From Oscillospiraceae bacterium (GTDB lineage Bacteria > Bacillota > Clostridia > Oscillospirales > Ruminococcaceae), in the NCBI GenBank assembly GCA_016281125.1, contig JAEEIA010000037.1, positions 1-64,000 of the forward strand: 64,000 bases of DNA, written 5' to 3'. The number at the start of each line of letters is the position of its first letter. The first letter of the stretch is position 1. Shown here in pieces: positions 33,789 through 42,337 of this stretch. A model generated the notes under the pieces. It worked only from the letters and a program-made list of their open reading frames with translations, had not been told where the DNA came from and did no database searches. A program made the translations under genes and the position numbers.

Positions 33789-34459
33789 GATTTGTCACAC
33801 TCCAGATGGTAGCCGAGCCGCCGCACGGCTTCAATGCGGATATCCGATCCGATGCTGCTTAATTTTTTCCGCAGGAACCCGACATAGACCTCAACATGGT
33901 TTTCCACCGCGTTGGAATCGTATCCCCAGACCTTGGTCAGCAGAGATTCCTTTGAAACATGATTGGTTCCGGATACCATCAGCATCCGCATGACCTCGAA
34001 TTCCCGTGCCGAGAGCCGGACATTGTTTTCCCCGCAGATCAGCGAGGCCGATTCCAGATCCAGACGCGTATCGCCGAAGCAGAGCTCATTGACCTGTGAG
34101 CCCTGCCGCCGCAGCAGTGCATTGACACAGGCCAGCAGTTCCCTTGCATCAAACGGCTTTGTCAGATAGTAGTCTGCCCCGGCATTGAGTCCTTCAACCT
34201 TGTCCTCAATATCCGAACGCGCAGTCAGCATCAGAATCGGCGTGGTATTGCGCTTCTGCCGGATGTGATCCGCAACCTGATAGCCGTTCTGCTTCGGCAG
34301 CATAATATCCAGAATAATCAGATCGTAGATATTCAGCATGGCATACTGCTCTCCGCTCTCACCGTCGTAGACAGCCTCTGCCTCAAAGCCCTTGGATGTC
34401 AGCATGAGCTTCAGCGAATCCGCAAGCACTTTTTCATCTTCAACAATCAGAATTTTCAT
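33782..34459 (-). CDS. OmpR-family response regulator
   Basis: 225 residues. Receiver with E7/D8, D51 (LIILDIMLPKQNGY), T in MLTARSD and K in YYLTKPFD; an OmpR winged helix follows (LSAREFEVMRMLMVSGTNHVS; VENHVEVYVGFLRKKL; AVRRLGYHL). The ribosome binding site is GGGGGGA. It is the first gene of the pair, before the G1-degenerate kinase, with a promoter at 34488-34516. Its target is not evident from the neighbourhood; the divergent dockerin gene is one candidate. Confidence 0.93.
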   Translation of the reverse strand: MKILIVEDEKVLADSLKLMLTSKGFEAEAVYDGESGEQYAMLNIYDLIILDIMLPKQNGYQVADHIRQKRNTTPILMLTARSDIEDKVEGLNAGADYYLTKPFDARELLACVNALLRRQGSQVNELCFGDTRLDLESASLICGENNVRLSAREFEVMRMLMVSGTNHVSKESLLTKVWGYDSNAVENHVEVYVGFLRKKLSSIGSDIRIEAVRRLGYHLECDKSC

Positions 34460-34487
34460 TGAAATCCCCCCATTGCTTCTATGTCAT

Positions 34488-34516
34488 ATTATAATACAGA
34501 ATTCAGAAGATTGCAA
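34488..34516 (-). promoter_or_regulatory. Promoter of the OmpR regulator/kinase pair
   Basis: On the minus strand TTGCAA (34511-34516), 17 bp, TATAAT (34488-34493), about 30 bases before the regulator start. Confidence 0.75.
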
Positions 34517-34643
34517 GCTGTACATGCCTTTTCTGCAACTTTTTTGCGGTTTTGAGAATCCTTCTGCATATTATCATACATGATTTCGCTGAATACATGC
34601 TGAAAGCAGCGGCGGAAAGAAGAAAATAAATTTTCGGATGCAC

Positions 34644-34672
34644 TTTACTTTCCCGGATTTATGTTGTATAAT
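34644..34672 (+). promoter_or_regulatory. Promoter of the dockerin-bearing secreted protein
   Basis: TTTACT (34644-34649), 17 bp, TATAAT (34667-34672), about 50 bases before the ATG at 34721. Confidence 0.65.
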
Positions 34673-34720
34673 CAGGGTAAGCAGAACAATCTGCTGCTTT
34701 GAAAAAGGAAGGTGAATACC

Positions 34721-36709
34721 ATGCAGCGAAGAACCCGAAGCATTCTCACAATGACAGCAGCCTTGTTTGCCGCATGCACGCAGGCAGCCTGCGCGCTGAC
34801 AGCAGTGTGTGCAGCGGCAGATCCTGAAAAGAACATTCCGCTCCCAGACTGGATCCCGGATACCTACGGCAAAGCAAGTAACTTTCTCAATGTTTACGGC
34901 GGCACGCATATTGAGGACGGTCTGCTCTGCGTGGTGTTCTATGAATATCAGAACCGCAGCCCGGAGAGCACGCCTGTTCAGCACACGGTCACCGCTGCCG
35001 GCGATGCTGTGCAGGAGCTGTATCACGAAACATATTCGTATGCCAGTGAAACGGCATCCCCGTATTTGACCTGGGATATGGAAGTGTTTGTGTACCGGCC
35101 AGTCCGCGCAGGGGAGTTTGAGATCAGCCTTTCCTCGGTGATTCCGGAGGGCACATATATGCCGGATCAGGGAACATATATCCCTGAATACCGGTTTTCC
35201 GTGGACGATCAGCTTGTAATCACGGAAACCGACCCATACAGCTGGGTGCCGGACTGTGCGCAGGAATATGAGGATTTTTATCTGGAGAACGGCATGTATG
35301 CCGTGAACGGGAATCAGATCGCGTTCCTGCTGAATTATTCGGTTTCCTACCTGGAAGTCGGAACGGATCGTATCACGGAAACGGTTTCATCCGATGCGGT
35401 ACAACGGATCGGATGGTGGAGCTGTGACGGGAAAGAAGCAGAGAGCGGCAGAAGCGGGCCGCTCCGGAAATCATATCAGGAAATCGCTGTCTATGAGGCG
35501 GTTGCTGACGGTGAGGCGGAGATTACATGGACGCTGAAGGACAAGGATGGGAACATCTTTATCACGCCGGTAGGGGGCGGATGGGGCGGAACAGGTTCCG
35601 TTAAAACATCGCAGCAGATCGGCGGGCAATTCCGGATTACGGACCATGCACAGACCGTGCTCGGCCCCGGCGATGCGCGGATTACCATTGCCGATGCTGC
35701 CGCGGGTGAGCCGGTGACGGTTGCGCCGGGTTCCGGCTTTTCGCTGTACCGGCGGTTGGAAAACTCCGATGCCAAGCCGTTGATTGCGCGCGTAACGTCC
35801 AATCCGTTTGCCGTCCGGAAGCTCGGTCAATATTTGGATGATGATGCACTGACGCCGGATGCTGCCGGGTTTGCGCTGGCGGTGCCTCCGGCATACAGGA
35901 TTCCGACAGAGGCAGAGAAGCGCGGAACCGTCACGAAATATGACAACGGCTCCTATGATGTTGAATTCCGGCTGGTATGCGATTCCGCTGGCGATGTCAA
36001 CCGTGACCGCATCCTGAACAAAGCGGATGTGACCGCGCTGATTCAATGGCTGACCGCGGAGCCGGAATTGCAGATTGCCATCTGGGATGCTGCTGACTGC
36101 AATCAGGACAGCATTCTCAGTGCGGCTGACCTGACGCTGATGAAACGAAAGCTGCTGAACGCCGGAGCATCCGCGGAGCCGGATATCATCACGGCTTCGA
36201 CAAAGCTGCCTGTCATTGAAGATGAAACCGGCGATATCACAGACAGCATGAAAGCACAGCTGGAGGAAACTGTGCGCGCCATGTACCCGGGTTCGGATCT
36301 CAGTGATTTCAAGCTGGTGTATGCGCCGGATCATCCGCTGACGAAAAAGGCGGGCGGCCCCTGCTTCTATGTTTACTATCAGGATACGCTGGTTCACGGG
36401 CTCGGTGACATTGATCTGCGCAATAACGTCTATGCGGCGTTTGACCAAAACGGAAAGGTGACGCTGCAATTACTTGCTTCCCCGGAAGCATTTCTGTCCG
36501 TGGATCTTTCCGGGCAGGATGTTTCGGAGATCTGGATGAATGAAAGGAAAAAGGGACATTTCGTTGAGCGGATCGTTTATGCGAAGCGCGACGACAGGGA
36601 AAAGCCGCTCCGGGTTGCATACCGTGTGATCCGGTCAGATGTGCCGTGGGAGCAGATCTGCGACGAAATCGGTAATGTAATCGTTACAACGGATCTTCCG
36701 AAAACATAA
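34721..36709 (+). CDS. Secreted protein with an internal type I dockerin module
   Basis: 662 residues from the ATG at 34721 (AAGGAAGG, 8-base spacing; in-frame GTG 34712 overlaps it). A signal peptide (about 1-33) is followed by about 390 residues of beta-rich sequence that I do not recognise, including a GGGWGGTGS loop. A dockerin of two calcium-binding repeats lies at about 425-482 (GDVNRDRILNKADVTALIQWL and DCNQDSILSAADLTLMKRKL). About 170 further residues follow, resembling a protease-propeptide-like module (ITDSMKAQLEETVRAMYPGSDLSDFKL). An internal rather than terminal dockerin is less common. The dockerin implies binding to a cohesin-bearing scaffold outside the cell. No catalytic domain is recognised. 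Confidence 0.8.
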   Translation: MQRRTRSILTMTAALFAACTQAACALTAVCAAADPEKNIPLPDWIPDTYGKASNFLNVYGGTHIEDGLLCVVFYEYQNRSPESTPVQHTVTAAGDAVQELYHETYSYASETASPYLTWDMEVFVYRPVRAGEFEISLSSVIPEGTYMPDQGTYIPEYRFSVDDQLVITETDPYSWVPDCAQEYEDFYLENGMYAVNGNQIAFLLNYSVSYLEVGTDRITETVSSDAVQRIGWWSCDGKEAESGRSGPLRKSYQEIAVYEAVADGEAEITWTLKDKDGNIFITPVGGGWGGTGSVKTSQQIGGQFRITDHAQTVLGPGDARITIADAAAGEPVTVAPGSGFSLYRRLENSDAKPLIARVTSNPFAVRKLGQYLDDDALTPDAAGFALAVPPAYRIPTEAEKRGTVTKYDNGSYDVEFRLVCDSAGDVNRDRILNKADVTALIQWLTAEPELQIAIWDAADCNQDSILSAADLTLMKRKLLNAGASAEPDIITASTKLPVIEDETGDITDSMKAQLEETVRAMYPGSDLSDFKLVYAPDHPLTKKAGGPCFYVYYQDTLVHGLGDIDLRNNVYAAFDQNGKVTLQLLASPEAFLSVDLSGQDVSEIWMNERKKGHFVERIVYAKRDDREKPLRVAYRVIRSDVPWEQICDEIGNVIVTTDLPKT

Positions 36710-36750
36710 CGCGCAAAAATGAAAACGAAAAAGAACTGCATGACAATGAA

Positions 36751-36782
36751 CCGCCGTCTGAAACACACAGACGGCGGTTTTG
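36751..36782. terminator. Terminator between convergent dockerin genes
   Basis: A perfect 10-bp stem CCGCCGTCTG / CAGACGGCGG (36751-36760, 36768-36777) followed by TTTTGC on the plus strand. It also lies 20 bases past the stop of the minus-strand lysozyme gene. Confidence 0.8.
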
Positions 36783-36801
36783 CATGTATTCTGTGCCGGG
36801 T

Positions 36802-38175
36802 TCATTTGCCCAGCAGCTGATCCCAGGTGATATCCTTTGCGGAAACATATTTCACAGTGTAGTATTTGAGGATCCACTGTGCGTCCTCCACGCTGACCTG
36901 ACCGTCGCCGGTGATGTCAGCCGCTTTGATCTGGGTGTCCGTCAGCTGCATTCCGATGCCTGCAATCCGTTCGGTATAGGCTTTCAGTGCAATCTGCGCG
37001 TCATCCGGGCCGATTTCCCTGTTTCCGTTCACATCTCCGCGGATAATTGCGTCAGCAGCCGGAGCAGCTTCTTTCAGGTACTCCGTCACGCAGTAGCCCG
37101 TGACGCCTCTGTATTCGACCTTTGCCCAGCGGCCGTCCTCGGTGATGCTTTTGACGGTGACTTTGGTATCCTTCGGAATCGTCAGCAGAATCCCGCCGAA
37201 AATTGAGGCGGAATCCCGCATGTTCAGACTGCCGGAGTTCGTTGCAACGACATAGACCTGACCGGAATCGACCCATTTCACAGGGGCAGCGGTGTGCTCT
37301 CCGTAGTAAAAGCGCGCCTTTTCCCGCCGCATTTCAAATGTCCAGTTTGCGCAGCCCTCATAGCGGCGCGCAAACAGATCGGAGGCAGCCACAGCATCCT
37401 CTTCGGTATTGCCGATTGCTTTCAGATCGTCATACAGATGAAAGGAGAGCAGATAGCTGTTGTGCAGCAGATCATGCCGGATGAAATCCAGCTGACCGTT
37501 CAGCGTTCTCCATTCCGTTGTATAATTCTGGAGCTCCTGCATCCGGTATCCGGCCGCTGCGCCGCTGTTCCACTGGCAGATGCCGTAGCCCTGCGTTTCA
37601 CCGACATCATTTTCATTGTGTGCCTCGGGGTCGAAGGTTCCGCCGGTTTCAACGTGTATATTGCCGATGATGCCGCAGGCGGCTGCGGTGGTTAATCCGA
37701 GTGTTTCAGTCAGATAGCGGTAGATGGTTTCCTCATTGGCTTTCGGGTTATTGACTGTTGAAGGTGTGGAATCCGGGGTTGTCACCGGGGCGGCAGGGGA
37801 TTCCTGAACAAGCGTCAGCCATTCCATTGCGCAGTAACCGATGACGGATCCGTACTGCACCTTGCCCCAGCTGTCACAGGTTTGCAGCACCGTGATGACG
37901 GTTCCCTTCGGGATTGTTGTCATAATCAGTCCGGACAGACCGGGCTCTGCGCGCATATTCAGCGGATCGGTTTTGGTTGTCACCTGATAACGCCGCCCGT
38001 CATCCTTCCAGTTCTGTTCCGATGAATCTGATGCACTGCCGGATGCCGGAAGGAATCCGCTTTCCGCTGTCTGAACAGCATCGGCAGACAGTGCTGCTGC
38101 CGGGAGCGGACAGAGCGAAATCAGGGCGATGATGCCCGCTGCTGCAAAAGCGAGGCGTTCCGGTTTTCTTTTCAT
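36802..38175 (-). CDS. Secreted peptidoglycan hydrolase: SH3b - phage-tail-lysozyme - SH3b - dockerin
   Basis: 457 residues from the ATG at 38175 (AGGAGG, 5-base spacing). It has a signal peptide (about 1-30). SH3b domain 1 lies at about 60-125 (RYQVTTKTDPLNMRAEPGLSG...VIGYCAMEWL). A phage-tail-lysozyme-like domain covers about 145-295 (IYRYLTETLGLTTAAACGIIGNI, VETGGTFDP, QGYGICQWNS, FARRYEGCANW). SH3b domain 2 lies at about 305-370, and a type I dockerin at about 380-440 (GDVNGNREIGPDDAQIALKAY and ADITGDGQVSVEDAQWILKYY). It probably cleaves peptidoglycan glycans of its own wall or of competitors. The dockerin would anchor it to a cohesin scaffold, which is unusual for a wall hydrolase. Confidence 0.88.
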   Translation of the reverse strand: MKRKPERLAFAAAGIIALISLCPLPAAALSADAVQTAESGFLPASGSASDSSEQNWKDDGRRYQVTTKTDPLNMRAEPGLSGLIMTTIPKGTVITVLQTCDSWGKVQYGSVIGYCAMEWLTLVQESPAAPVTTPDSTPSTVNNPKANEETIYRYLTETLGLTTAAACGIIGNIHVETGGTFDPEAHNENDVGETQGYGICQWNSGAAAGYRMQELQNYTTEWRTLNGQLDFIRHDLLHNSYLLSFHLYDDLKAIGNTEEDAVAASDLFARRYEGCANWTFEMRREKARFYYGEHTAAPVKWVDSGQVYVVATNSGSLNMRDSASIFGGILLTIPKDTKVTVKSITEDGRWAKVEYRGVTGYCVTEYLKEAAPAADAIIRGDVNGNREIGPDDAQIALKAYTERIAGIGMQLTDTQIKAADITGDGQVSVEDAQWILKYYTVKYVSAKDITWDQLLGK

Positions 38176-38252
38176 TTTTTCCTCCTGTTTCTTTCGTGTG
38201 CGCCGGCATGCATGGCAATCAGCCAGCATATCCTTTTTGTGTTATGCGTTCT

Positions 38253-38281
38253 ATTATAGCACAGAAAACCGGAAAATGCAA
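38253..38281 (-). promoter_or_regulatory. Promoter of the dockerin peptidoglycan hydrolase
   Basis: On the minus strand TTGCAT (38276-38281), 17 bp, TATAAT (38253-38258), with TGC before the -10. The 358-base gap 38176-38533 holds this promoter, the divergent glutamine synthetase promoter and no other feature I can support. Confidence 0.75.
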
Positions 38282-38416
38282 GTTTGGGACAATAACGGAC
38301 GAAAAAGCAATAATCTCTTACGTAAATATATCTTCCGCTGTCGGAAGTACGGAAATACCTGAAAATCGCTCCTTTGCAATATCTGATAAATTATTGGAAG
38401 AAATTTACAAAATATA

Positions 38417-38445
38417 TTGACTTTATTGAATTGGTATGATAAAAT
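38417..38445 (+). promoter_or_regulatory. Promoter of glutamine synthetase
   Basis: TTGACT (38417-38422), 17 bp, TAAAAT (38440-38445). The leader is about 80 bases and includes a small TCAGAC / GTCTGA hairpin (about 38478-38498). No GlnR-type box is evident. Confidence 0.6.
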
Positions 38446-38533
38446 GGAAGAGTGATACAGTAAAAATCCGATTTTTCAGACAGCAATGCGGTCTGATCAA
38501 TATAAAACAATTTATCTAAAGGAGGATTTCGCA

Positions 38534-39958
38534 ATGTTCAAAAGCACATCAGAGGTTATGGATTTCATCCGGAAGAACGGCATCAAAATGGTGGACTTCA
38601 AAATGGTGGATATCAACGGTGCATTCCGCCATGTGACGATTCCTGCATCGGGCTTTACAGAGAATCTGCTGAAAGACGGTGTCGGCTTTGATGCGTCGAA
38701 TTACGGGTATGCCGTTGTGGAGAAGAGCGATATGGTCTTCATTCCGGACATTGAAACGGCGTTGATCGACCCGTTCTGTGAAATCCCGACACTGTCCATG
38801 TCCGGCAATGTGATGATCATTGATTATCCGAATAACCGGCCGCTTCCGGAGTATCCGAGAAATATTGTCCAGGCAGCGATTCAGTATATGAAGGATACGG
38901 GCGTTGCTGATACCATGCTGATTCTCCCCGAATTTGAGTTCTATCTTCTGGACGCTGCCGGCTGGAAGCTGGAAGGCAGACGTCAGGAAGCGCATGTGGA
39001 TGCGGAACAGGCGCACTGGAACAGTGAAACACAGGGCGCAGGCAATATTGTTCCGCTGCAAAAGAATTATCATATTGCAAAACCGTATGATACCGCTTAT
39101 GATCTCCGCAGCGAAATGGTGCTCCGGATTGAAGAAGCAGGCATTCCGATCAAATACCATCACCCCGAGGTCAGCGCAAGCGGACAGTTTGAGATTGAGC
39201 CGCTTCTCGGTGAATTGCTGAAAATGGCGGACGCGACTATCATGATTAAATATATTATCAAGAATGTCGCGCAGAAATACGGAAAGTGCGCGACCTTTAT
39301 GCCGAAGCCGGTGTACGGCGAGGCCGGAAGCGGTATGCATGTGCATATGCTGCTGATGAAGGGCGACAAGCCGGTCTTTTCCGATGACAAGGGCTATTCG
39401 CATCTCAGCAAAACCGCACATTATTTCATGGGCGGCCTTTTGAAGCATATAGCGTCTCTTTGCGCGCTGACCAATCCCAGCACCAATTCATTCAAGCGTC
39501 TGGTTCCCGGATTTGAAGCACCGGTTACGGTTGGCTACGCCACATCCAACCGCAGTGCGGTCATCCGCATTCCTGCATATGCAAAAGCGCCGGATAAACG
39601 CCGCTTTGAACTGCGTAATCCCGATGCGACCTGCAACCCGTATCTGGCATATGCTGCGATTCTGATGGCCGGTCTGGACGGCGTGAAAAATAAGATTGAT
39701 CCGCACAAGAACGGCTGGGGGCCGTTTGACGTGAATCTGTATCATCTGCCGGAAGAGGAAAAAGCCAAGCTGACGTCCCTGCCGACCAGCCTCGGCAGAG
39801 CGCTGGATGCGCTGGAGGCAGATCACGATTATCTGACCGCAGGCGGTGTATTCCCGGAGAATCTGGTTCTTGACTTTATCCGTGTGAAGCGCAACGAATG
39901 TTCGGATATTGCAAAGATTCCCACTGTGCCGGAATTTGAAAAATATTTTAATTGCTGA
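38534..39958 (+). CDS. glnA: Glutamine synthetase, type I
   Basis: 474 residues from the ATG at 38534 (AAAGGAGG, 8-base spacing). It makes glutamine from glutamate, ammonia and ATP in the cytoplasm, as a dodecamer. Visible family motifs: the beta-grasp N-terminus (VDFKMVDINGAFRHVTIP), metal ligands in LPEFEFYLLD and SASGQFEIE, GSGMHVHMLLM, the glutamate loop NPSTNSFKRLVPGFEAPV, and RRFELRNPD. NLYHLP near the C-terminus aligns with the NLYDLP region that holds the adenylylation tyrosine in the GSI-beta type; whether this enzyme is adenylylated is unknown. Monocistronic, between its promoter and a 13-bp-stem terminator. Confidence 0.95.
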   Translation: MFKSTSEVMDFIRKNGIKMVDFKMVDINGAFRHVTIPASGFTENLLKDGVGFDASNYGYAVVEKSDMVFIPDIETALIDPFCEIPTLSMSGNVMIIDYPNNRPLPEYPRNIVQAAIQYMKDTGVADTMLILPEFEFYLLDAAGWKLEGRRQEAHVDAEQAHWNSETQGAGNIVPLQKNYHIAKPYDTAYDLRSEMVLRIEEAGIPIKYHHPEVSASGQFEIEPLLGELLKMADATIMIKYIIKNVAQKYGKCATFMPKPVYGEAGSGMHVHMLLMKGDKPVFSDDKGYSHLSKTAHYFMGGLLKHIASLCALTNPSTNSFKRLVPGFEAPVTVGYATSNRSAVIRIPAYAKAPDKRRFELRNPDATCNPYLAYAAILMAGLDGVKNKIDPHKNGWGPFDVNLYHLPEEEKAKLTSLPTSLGRALDALEADHDYLTAGGVFPENLVLDFIRVKRNECSDIAKIPTVPEFEKYFNC

Positions 39959-39992
39959 TGAAAACGCAGGCAACGGTTTTCAAGGCGCCGGG

Positions 39993-40277
39993 ATGAGAAA
40001 CAGAACAGGCAGATACTTCCCGCTTGGGGGTATCTGCCTGTTTTTCAGATTGCCGTTCAGAGAGATTTCTAACAGATTCCACATTTCTCTGTATGCGATT
40101 CCGGCAGCGATTCTGGCGCTTACAATGACAGGCTGCGGCATGATTCAGGAAACCGGCATTGCAGACGCAGAGCATAAAGCGGCTGGCACCGAGGCGGCCG
40201 GACAGATTGCATCACCCGCGGCTGCGGAGGAAGATGGCACAGCAGACGCGCGGCAGAGAATTGTTCGATCCGTGTGA
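39993..40277 (+). CDS. Possible small lipoprotein or remnant of one
   Basis: 94 residues from the ATG at 39993. A hydrophobic stretch ending in a lipobox-like LTMTGC (residues about 36-51) is followed by a short Ala/Glu-rich tail. Against it: there is no good ribosome binding site, the coding frame runs through the glutamine synthetase terminator, and the lipobox is far from the start. A non-standard start nearer the hydrophobic core or a decayed gene are equally possible. Confidence 0.25.
   Translation: MRNRTGRYFPLGGICLFFRLPFREISNRFHISLYAIPAAILALTMTGCGMIQETGIADAEHKAAGTEAAGQIASPAAAEEDGTADARQRIVRSV
40004..40046 (+). terminator. Terminator of glutamine synthetase
   Basis: A perfect 13-bp stem (40004-40016 with 40030-40042) followed by TTTTC, 45 bases after the glnA stop. 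Confidence 0.8.
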
Positions 40278-40331
40278 ATACAGATGACACAGCTCCCACT
40301 GTGCTTTACAAAACAATATGTTAAATAAAGA

Positions 40332-40358
40332 ATGCCTGCGAAAAAACTCCCGCAGGCA
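40332..40358 (-). terminator. Terminator of the Thr/Ala-rich lipoprotein gene
   Basis: TGCCTGCG / CGCAGGCA inverted repeat with a 10-base loop. On the minus strand it is followed by ATTCTTTATTT. It starts 15 bases past the stop at 40373. Confidence 0.65.
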
Positions 40359-40372
40359 ATCCGTTTTGAATT

Positions 40373-41416
40373 TTACCGGAACTCGTAGCTTTTGATTTTC
40401 CAGTTTGTGCCGTCGAACACAAAATGCGCGATGCCTTTACCGTCAAGCTGGTTGGAATCATTGGTCGTTGCCGTGAAGGACGTATCCGTCAGGTCGGTGA
40501 TTGTGACGCCGTGCCCGGTTTCAAAGGTGTAGTAGCCGTGTGCTTTGGAAGTAATGACATAGGTCTGGCCGTCCGGTTCGCTGATCCGGAAGCTGTCATC
40601 CAGCACCGCCTTCCAGTGTGTATATTCGCTGCCGGATACGGTTTCCTCCAGCAGCCGCTCGAAAGCGATTTTTCCGAGGCTGTTGATCACAAAGCGCGAA
40701 TCCGTGACCAAGGTATAGGTCTGATTGTCAACGGTCATGGTATGGTTCGCGTCCGTTTCCAGATCACCGCCGCCGCCGGACATGCTCTTCATCAGAAATG
40801 TCAGATTGTTCATCTTTTCGGCTGCAACATCCTCAAGGCTGACGCGGACAAATTCCATCTCACCGTCCTGACCGGAAGCAATTCTGCTGACCGGCAGCGT
40901 GCTGCACGGGAATCCGATCCACGCGGTGTTATCATCGTCGTAAACGGAATACCAGTAGCCGGCAGTACCGTCGGGATGCTCTTCCTTGTCGATGCGGAGC
41001 TTGCCGAAGCGCGTACCGCCTGCTGCATAGCGCAGAATGACAGAGCCGTCTGGTCTGACGGTCATGGTGTTGTTCCGTGTACCGAAGGTTCCCGGCATCG
41101 ACCATTCTCCGACAAGATCGTCTGCTGAATACGGGCACTTCACGGCAGGGGCTGCGGTTGTCTGTGCCGCTGCGGTCTGTTCGGAAACGGTCAGCACCGC
41201 GGCGGTATCTGCTGTGCTTACAGTGCTTTCGGTGACGGCTGTCACGGCTGCTGTTTCCGCCGCTGATACCGCTTCTGTCGTGACGGCTGTGTTCGATACA
41301 GTCGTAACGACTGTTGCTGTCGGAATGTTCACATTGATCTGAACGGGATCCGAGCCGCAGCCTGTGAACAGAACGCCGATGATTGCGGCGGTGAGAATCA
41401 TCATTTGCTTTTTCAT
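40373..41416 (-). CDS. Secreted lipoprotein with Thr/Ala/Val-rich linker, unknown function
   Basis: 347 residues from the ATG at 41416 (AGGAG, 9-base spacing). A lipoprotein signal peptide has lipobox LFTGC at about residues 15-19. Residues about 35-90 are a low-complexity Thr/Val/Ala linker, as in lipid-anchored surface proteins. The rest is a beta-rich domain (DLVGEWSMPGTFGTRNNTM; DGSVILRYAAGG; then a C-terminal module ending YTFETGHGVTITDL...HFVFDGTNWKIKSYEFR). The first half resembles lipocalin-like or META-like sheets, but I cannot assign a family. It is divergent from the ABC/hydrolase operon and shares a control region with a perfect 16-bp palindrome. Confidence 0.75.
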   Translation of the reverse strand: MKKQMMILTAAIIGVLFTGCGSDPVQINVNIPTATVVTTVSNTAVTTEAVSAAETAAVTAVTESTVSTADTAAVLTVSEQTAAAQTTAAPAVKCPYSADDLVGEWSMPGTFGTRNNTMTVRPDGSVILRYAAGGTRFGKLRIDKEEHPDGTAGYWYSVYDDDNTAWIGFPCSTLPVSRIASGQDGEMEFVRVSLEDVAAEKMNNLTFLMKSMSGGGGDLETDANHTMTVDNQTYTLVTDSRFVINSLGKIAFERLLEETVSGSEYTHWKAVLDDSFRISEPDGQTYVITSKAHGYYTFETGHGVTITDLTDTSFTATTNDSNQLDGKGIAHFVFDGTNWKIKSYEFR

Positions 41417-41495
41417 GATTATATGCTCCTTTGTAATTCGTTCAACCTCTGTTGACAGCCTTATCTTAACACATTTTTTGCGGCTTGTGCGAAGA

Positions 41496-41511
41496 ATTAC
41501 AAATTTGTAAT
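41496..41511. promoter_or_regulatory. Perfect 16-bp palindrome in a divergent control region
   Basis: ATTACAAATTTGTAAT is fully self-complementary. It lies between the lipoprotein gene (80 bases to its start) and the ABC/hydrolase operon (110 bases). The size suits a dimeric repressor operator acting on one or both. Confidence 0.5.
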
Positions 41512-41539
41512 CCGGCAACAGCAAAAGACTGGCTCCAGG

Positions 41540-41593
41540 ATGACAAAACTGTAAGATTCAGATAATGCGGTTGTCATGAAGCTGTGCTATAAT
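41540..41593 (+). promoter_or_regulatory. Extended -10 promoter with upstream inverted repeat
   Basis: TGC-TATAAT (41585-41593) stands about 25 bases before the ABC ATPase start and has no matching -35. A perfect inverted repeat ATGACAA (41540-41546) / TTGTCAT (41571-41577) lies just upstream. Arms about 31 bases apart (three helical turns) could hold an activator, perhaps the regulator encoded at 45799. Confidence 0.5.
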
Positions 41594-41620
41594 AGGATCA
41601 AAAGAACGGGAGGTATCGTT

Positions 41621-42337
41621 ATGGAACTGTTGAAAGTGGAAAATCTTTGCAAGGTTTACGGCAAAGGGGAAAATGAAGTCAGAGCGGTGGACGGCGTATC
41701 GTTCAGCGTCCCGAAAGGACAGATGGTTGCAATCGTCGGAGCGAGCGGCTCCGGCAAATCAACTTTGCTGCATATGATCGGTGCTGTGGATCGCCCGACT
41801 TCGGGGAAAATCTGGCTGGACGGACAGGATGTGTTCAAGCAGAATCAAAGGGAGCTTGCGATTTTCCGCAGACGGCAGGTCGGGCTGATTTATCAGTTCT
41901 ATAATCTGATTCCGGTTCTGACAGCCGAAGAAAACATCACACTTCCGATTCTGATGGACGGCCGGAAGCCCGACAGGGAGTATCTCGAAAAAATCCTTGA
42001 TATGCTCGGCCTGAAAGCGCGCAGGAACCATCTTCCCTCGCAGATGTCGGGCGGTCAGCAGCAGAGAGTATCTATCGGCAGAGCGATTTTCACCTCGCCG
42101 CAGGTGATTCTCGCGGACGAGCCGACCGGTAACCTCGACAGCAAAAACAGCGCCGAAATCATGGAACTGTTCCGCCGCTCGAACCGCGAGTTGAAACAGA
42201 CTATTATCATCATCACACATGACGAAAACATTGCCGAGCAGTGCGACCGGATCATCGTGCTGAGCGACGGCAAGATTATTTCCGATGAAGCGAATTCTGC
42301 GCAGCCTGCCGAAGCTGAATATACGGAGGAGGCATGA
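41621..42337 (+). CDS. ABC transporter ATP-binding protein (BceA/MacB/LolD type)
   Basis: 238 residues from the ATG at 41621 (GGGAGG, 7-base spacing). Walker A (GASGSGKSTLLH, about 39), Q-loop (LIYQFYNLIPVLT), signature MSGGQQQRVSIGRA, Walker B (VILADEPTGNLDS) and H-loop (IITHDENI) are all intact. It is the ATPase of the FtsX-type transporter encoded by the next gene, whose start overlaps its stop (ATGA). Such mechanotransmitter ATPases drive peptide detoxification, signalling or lipid extraction rather than classical transport. Confidence 0.95.
   Translation: MELLKVENLCKVYGKGENEVRAVDGVSFSVPKGQMVAIVGASGSGKSTLLHMIGAVDRPTSGKIWLDGQDVFKQNQRELAIFRRRQVGLIYQFYNLIPVLTAEENITLPILMDGRKPDREYLEKILDMLGLKARRNHLPSQMSGGQQQRVSIGRAIFTSPQVILADEPTGNLDSKNSAEIMELFRRSNRELKQTIIIITHDENIAEQCDRIIVLSDGKIISDEANSAQPAEAEYTEEA

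Noticed and set aside
38196-38420. 74-codon plus-strand frame before glutamine synthetase
   Set aside because: It crosses the minus-strand promoter of the hydrolase and the glnA promoter, has no ribosome binding site, and nothing in it is recognisable.
38446-38533. Glutamine riboswitch or GlnR box before glnA
   Set aside because: Only a 6-bp hairpin is present; neither consensus is recognisable.
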